DNA from: DATKXU01 sp035528905
GTDB lineage: Bacteria > Armatimonadota > UBA5829 > DTJY01
Direction: 5' to 3'
Assembly: GCA_035528905.1 (NCBI GenBank)
Contig: DATKXU010000109.1
Span: 7,895 to 71,894, forward strand
Length of the DNA: 64,000 nucleotides
Shown: piece after piece, positions 61,250 through 64,000 of the stretch
Position numbering within the stretch: the first letter of the stretch is position 1
Layout of the letters: the number at the start of each line of letters is the position of its first letter
The notes under the pieces: generated by a model
What the model saw: only the letters and a program-made list of their open reading frames with translations
Databases searched by the model: none
What the model was told of the DNA's origin: nothing
Position numbers and translations under genes: made by a program

Positions 61250-62109
61250 TGAGCGGCGAGGATGAGGCAAGAGAACTGAATAGCGGGGAGCAGGCGACTG
61301 CGGATTCGCCCTCACCCTGCCCTCTCCCGCAAGCGGGCGAGGGAGAAACGGCCAGCGACCAGTCCGCGACGGTGGACCCCGCTTCGTCTGAGGCTTCCGA
61401 CTCCGCTAAAAGCTACGTCGGACAAGCCGTAGGGCAAGCGGGGTGGACGGAGGAGCAGATCAAGCTGTTCCCGGACCTCGAGCTCTTGTCCATGACGGAC
61501 GAGCAGCTCGGGCTGGACCTCGACTTGCCGGAGACAGAACCGCTGAATCCCCGCGAGAAGATATTCGTGCTGGAGTACTGCGCGAACGGGATGAACGGCA
61601 CGGCGGCGGCGAGGACGGCGGGGTACGCCCACTCGCACGTTGCGGCGTCGAGGCTGCTGAAGCGCCCGAGGATCCAGGCGGCGGTTGCGAAAGAGCTGGC
61701 GGCGCTGTTGGAGGACGGCCGATTGTCGAGGGAAGCGCTCCTGCTGAAGCTGCGGAGCATAATCCACGCGAATGTGGTTGACCTGATCGAGCAGGGCGGG
61801 CCGGACGGCATCGAGTTGAAGGACCTGACTGAATTATCTCCCGAAGTGTCGGCGGCGATCAAGGAGTTGACTGTCAACTCGACGGAACGGTCCGGCGTAA
61901 AGGGCACAGTGCGGGAAAGCTCCGTAAACATCAAGCTGCACGATCCGCAGCGGGCGATAGAGCTCGCTGCGAAGATACTGAATTTCCTGGGCGATAAGGT
62001 GGATGTGACGACCGGTGGGAAGCCCCTTCCCGCGGGTTCGACCGCTATAATTTACTTGCCGGCGGTAAGCAGGCCGGAGCAGGATGCGGAGGGTGAGAAC
62101 GACGGCTAG
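61249..62109 (+). CDS. phage terminase small subunit
   Basis: 286 residues. LNPREKIFVLEYCANGMNGTAAARTAGYAHSHVAASRLLKRPRI is the terminase_2-type helix-turn-helix that recognises packaging DNA. Residues about 20-34 (SPSPCPLPQAGEGE) are encoded by palindromic repeat C, inserted in frame in the disordered N-terminus. A C-terminal region (DKVDVTTGGKPLPAG) is typical of the family. It overlaps terL by 26 bp. Confidence 0.88.
   Translation: MSGEDEARELNSGEQATADSPSPCPLPQAGEGETASDQSATVDPASSEASDSAKSYVGQAVGQAGWTEEQIKLFPDLELLSMTDEQLGLDLDLPETEPLNPREKIFVLEYCANGMNGTAAARTAGYAHSHVAASRLLKRPRIQAAVAKELAALLEDGRLSREALLLKLRSIIHANVVDLIEQGGPDGIELKDLTELSPEVSAAIKELTVNSTERSGVKGTVRESSVNIKLHDPQRAIELAAKILNFLGDKVDVTTGGKPLPAGSTAIIYLPAVSRPEQDAEGENDG
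61309..61347. repeat. palindromic repeat C, copy in terS
   Basis: CCCTCACCCTG, then CCCTCTCCCGC / GCGGGCGAGGG, a near-palindrome. Same layout as 44831-44869 in tsaB. Confidence 0.75.
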
Positions 62110-63781
62110 GTATCAGCCGTGTCCGAAGTGTGGGATTCCGTGCGGAATAGAGCCGGGCGAGAATACCTGCCCCGCATGTGGCTATAAATGGATGGCGATC
62201 ATGCCGCAGGAAGGGCCTCAGACGGTCTTTCTGGGTCTTGCCTCGGTTGACATTATTGTTTACGGCGGAGCGGCAGGCAGTGGGAAGACGTGGGCGCTGC
62301 TCCTGGATCCCGTCCGAGACTTTGAGGACCCGGATTTCAGAGGAACGTTGTTCCGGCGCAAAAGCGTGGAGCTCACCCTCGCCGGCGGCCTCTGGGACGA
62401 GAGCCACAAGATATACCCTCACTTAACGGGAAAAGCGACAGCCTCACCCACGCATAGATGGGTATTTCCGGGTGGGGCGAGCTTAGCGATGACTCACCTG
62501 AACATGGAAGACGACAAATATTCTCACCAGGGCGCTCAGAACGCCTGGCAGGGGTGGGATGAGTTGACCCATTTTTCGGAGGCGCAGTTTTGGTATCTCC
62601 AGAGCCGAGGGCGGAGCGTTTCGGGGGTTCACGTGCGAACCAGAGCGACCACGAACCCGGACGGCGGATCGTGGGTGAAGAAGATGCTCGCTCCCTGGGT
62701 AGACGACACCTATCCGGACAAGGCGAATCGGAATGGAGAGGTTCGCTGGCTGGTGCGGATCGAGGAGTCCGAGGGGCAGGACGCCCAATATCACTATTTC
62801 CGCCGGCGTGAAGACGCGGTGGCATTCGCTAAAGAGGCGCATCATCTCTCCGATGAGGATGCGGAGTATGCGATCAAGTCAGTCGCTTTCGTCGAAGCGG
62901 AGCTCGCCGATAACGTCATTCTCAAACGAACGAACCCGGGCTACCTGGCGAATCTTCTGACTCTTCCGAAGGTGGAGCGGCAGAGGCTGCTTTACCGGGA
63001 CTGGAACGTACTGACGGATACATTCTTCGACGAGTGGAAGCCGAACCTGGAGGATGGGCGACCGTGGCATGTGATCCCAGCCGATGCTGTTCCGCGGGGC
63101 TGCAATTACTACATCGGGAGCGACTGGGGGTTCAAAGATCCCTGTGCTCACTATCTGATCGCGGTGCTTTCGGGTGGACGCAAAATCGTATGCCGAGAGG
63201 TCTACGCAAGCAGGGTGAAGACCAGGGAGCAGGGCGATGCGATAATCCGGATGATGCAGCAGACGGGCTGGACGGACGGCCCGGGCAAGGCCATTGGCTT
63301 GAAGTTGGATCAGGCGACGGTATGCGCCGGATTCGACGTTTTCGCGAGGCGGCTTCGGAGTGACGGGAGCTACGACGAGCCGATCGTCCAGACCTGGTGG
63401 GACATGGGATTAAACGTGGTATCGGCGGGGCGTGATCCGCTGAACCGGGCGGACAACATGCGCAGTCATCTGGCCGACTGGGGCCCGGATGAGGGCTGGG
63501 AGGACGGACGTCCCGGCCTGCAGGTGATGGACTGCTGCCCGAACCTGATTCGAACGATCGGGCTTCTGAAATCGGATCCCAACAATTCCGAAGTGGTGAA
63601 CACAACGCTTGAAGACCACGCGTTCGATGCGGTCGGGCACGTACTGACTTCCGCGCCGGCGACACCGCAGCCACCTCGAAAAGAACGGTCGAGACCGGAC
63701 CGCGCACTCGAGGAAGAGATCGAGGAGCTGGAGAGGCAGGAGAGGGAAGAGGTTCGAGGGCCAGAGGTTTATGTGATGTAA
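62084..63781 (+). CDS. phage terminase large subunit
   Basis: 565 residues, starting inside terS. The N-terminus carries a CPKC ... CPAC zinc ribbon (residues 13-32), which is unusual for TerL. Walker A is GGAAGSGKT (61-69), Walker B ends in WDELTH, and the RNase H-like nuclease has YIGSDWGF (first catalytic Asp) and DHAFDAVGH at the end. It powers DNA packaging and cuts concatemers. Its presence marks the element as a tailed-phage genome. Confidence 0.93.
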   Translation: MRRVRTTARYQPCPKCGIPCGIEPGENTCPACGYKWMAIMPQEGPQTVFLGLASVDIIVYGGAAGSGKTWALLLDPVRDFEDPDFRGTLFRRKSVELTLAGGLWDESHKIYPHLTGKATASPTHRWVFPGGASLAMTHLNMEDDKYSHQGAQNAWQGWDELTHFSEAQFWYLQSRGRSVSGVHVRTRATTNPDGGSWVKKMLAPWVDDTYPDKANRNGEVRWLVRIEESEGQDAQYHYFRRREDAVAFAKEAHHLSDEDAEYAIKSVAFVEAELADNVILKRTNPGYLANLLTLPKVERQRLLYRDWNVLTDTFFDEWKPNLEDGRPWHVIPADAVPRGCNYYIGSDWGFKDPCAHYLIAVLSGGRKIVCREVYASRVKTREQGDAIIRMMQQTGWTDGPGKAIGLKLDQATVCAGFDVFARRLRSDGSYDEPIVQTWWDMGLNVVSAGRDPLNRADNMRSHLADWGPDEGWEDGRPGLQVMDCCPNLIRTIGLLKSDPNNSEVVNTTLEDHAFDAVGHVLTSAPATPQPPRKERSRPDRALEEEIEELERQEREEVRGPEVYVM

Positions 63782-63785
63782 GGAT

Positions 63786-63813
63786 GTCGAGAGTTGAGTG
63801 TGGAGTGTTGAGC
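63786..63813. repeat. heptanucleotide tandem repeat, GTTGAGT family
   Basis: GTCGAGA GTTGAGT GTGGAGT GTTGAGC, immediately after the terL stop. Related to 47024-47051. Confidence 0.8.
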
Positions 63814-63826
63814 GGGCGGATGAGGC

Positions 63827-64000
63827 ATGGTTGACGATCAAATGATTGACCGACGGCGAAGATGGCGGACCCGGATCCTCGGGCGGGAGGGTTCGGACCG
63901 GGGATATTGGTGGCCCGTTCGGTTGATCGCATGGAAAGTCGTCAAGACGGTGTGTTGTCTATGAAGGAAGGAATCATCATTATCGCAGTCTTGGTGGCGC
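63827..64000 (+). CDS. partial open frame at window end
   Basis: An ATG at 63827 opens a frame that runs off the window. The first ~45 codons are Arg-rich. From the in-frame ATG at 63963 the product begins MKEGIIIIAVLVA, a membrane helix, and that may be the real start. Not identifiable. Confidence 0.3.

Larger units (their letters stand above)
45336..64000. mobile_element. prophage or related integrated element, right end outside the window
   Basis: The left edge is placed between the serine recombinase and tsaB. It holds an integrase, divergent repressor/Cro-like genes, an HNH protein, a ParB-like protein, many tiny genes with strong ribosome sites, a primase-ATPase, a tyrosine recombinase, and both terminase subunits in a mostly rightward arrangement. 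No head or tail genes are seen before the window ends. The right attachment site is not visible, so the boundaries and activity of the element are inferred. Confidence 0.82.

Noticed and set aside
1..64000. tRNA or rRNA genes
   Set aside because: No tRNA cloverleaf with a proper T-arm GTTCGA/GTTCAA and acceptor stem, and no rRNA-like sequence, was found by reading. A tRNAscan or Infernal run would settle this.

Overview
The window is GC-rich bacterial DNA. It most likely comes from an uncultured Armatimonadota-like diderm. The reasons are the gene content (tandem FTLIELLVVI prepilins with H-X9-DG C-termini, many secreted glycoside hydrolases including GH10-, GH38- and GH172-type proteins, and a DUF5693-csaB pair next to lptC/lptA-like genes) and sigma70-like promoters with GGAGG ribosome binding sites. 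The taxon is inferred from gene families, not shown by a marker gene.

Positions 1-13000 hold housekeeping and envelope genes: the 3' end of a dGTPase gene, a small zinc-ribbon protein, a rhomboid protease, DUF5693 plus the polysaccharide pyruvyl transferase csaB, a pseudopilin-like protein, a lipoprotein, lptC- and lptA-like genes, a dipeptide epimerase, murA and hemL. Positions 13000-27100 are a carbohydrate-processing island: a secreted GH38-like mannosidase, a 950-residue secreted glycosidase candidate, a Gfo/Idh/MocA oxidoreductase, a sugar isomerase-like protein, adenosine deaminase, a DUF5916-type barrel protein and a DUF6259-like protein. Positions 27100-45335 hold an ABC-2 exporter, an OGG1-type glycosylase, a phosphoesterase, an LCP-family ligase, two prepilins behind a long structured leader, a GH-A glycosidase, a GH172 protein, a nitroreductase, a GH10 xylanase, NfeD plus slipin, and tsaB.

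From about 45336 to the right edge lies a prophage or related mobile element. It has a large serine recombinase ending 5 bp before tsaB, a divergent repressor/Cro-like control region with a 15-bp-arm palindrome, an HNH protein, a ParB-like protein, a run of microproteins with strong Shine-Dalgarno sites, a CHC2/TOPRIM primase fused to an AAA+ ATPase, a TubC_N-like protein, a candidate origin-like inverted repeat, a tyrosine recombinase, a 3'-5' exonuclease, and the small and large terminase subunits. Structural genes would lie beyond the window.

The most unusual signal cuts across both regions. At least eleven loci carry degenerate tandem repeats with an exact 7-bp period, each with a different consensus. 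Some lie inside open reading frames, where they add low-complexity peptide to the GH38-like, ParB-like and a small secreted protein. They coexist with several dispersed palindromic elements, one of which is inserted in frame in both tsaB (host) and terS (phage).
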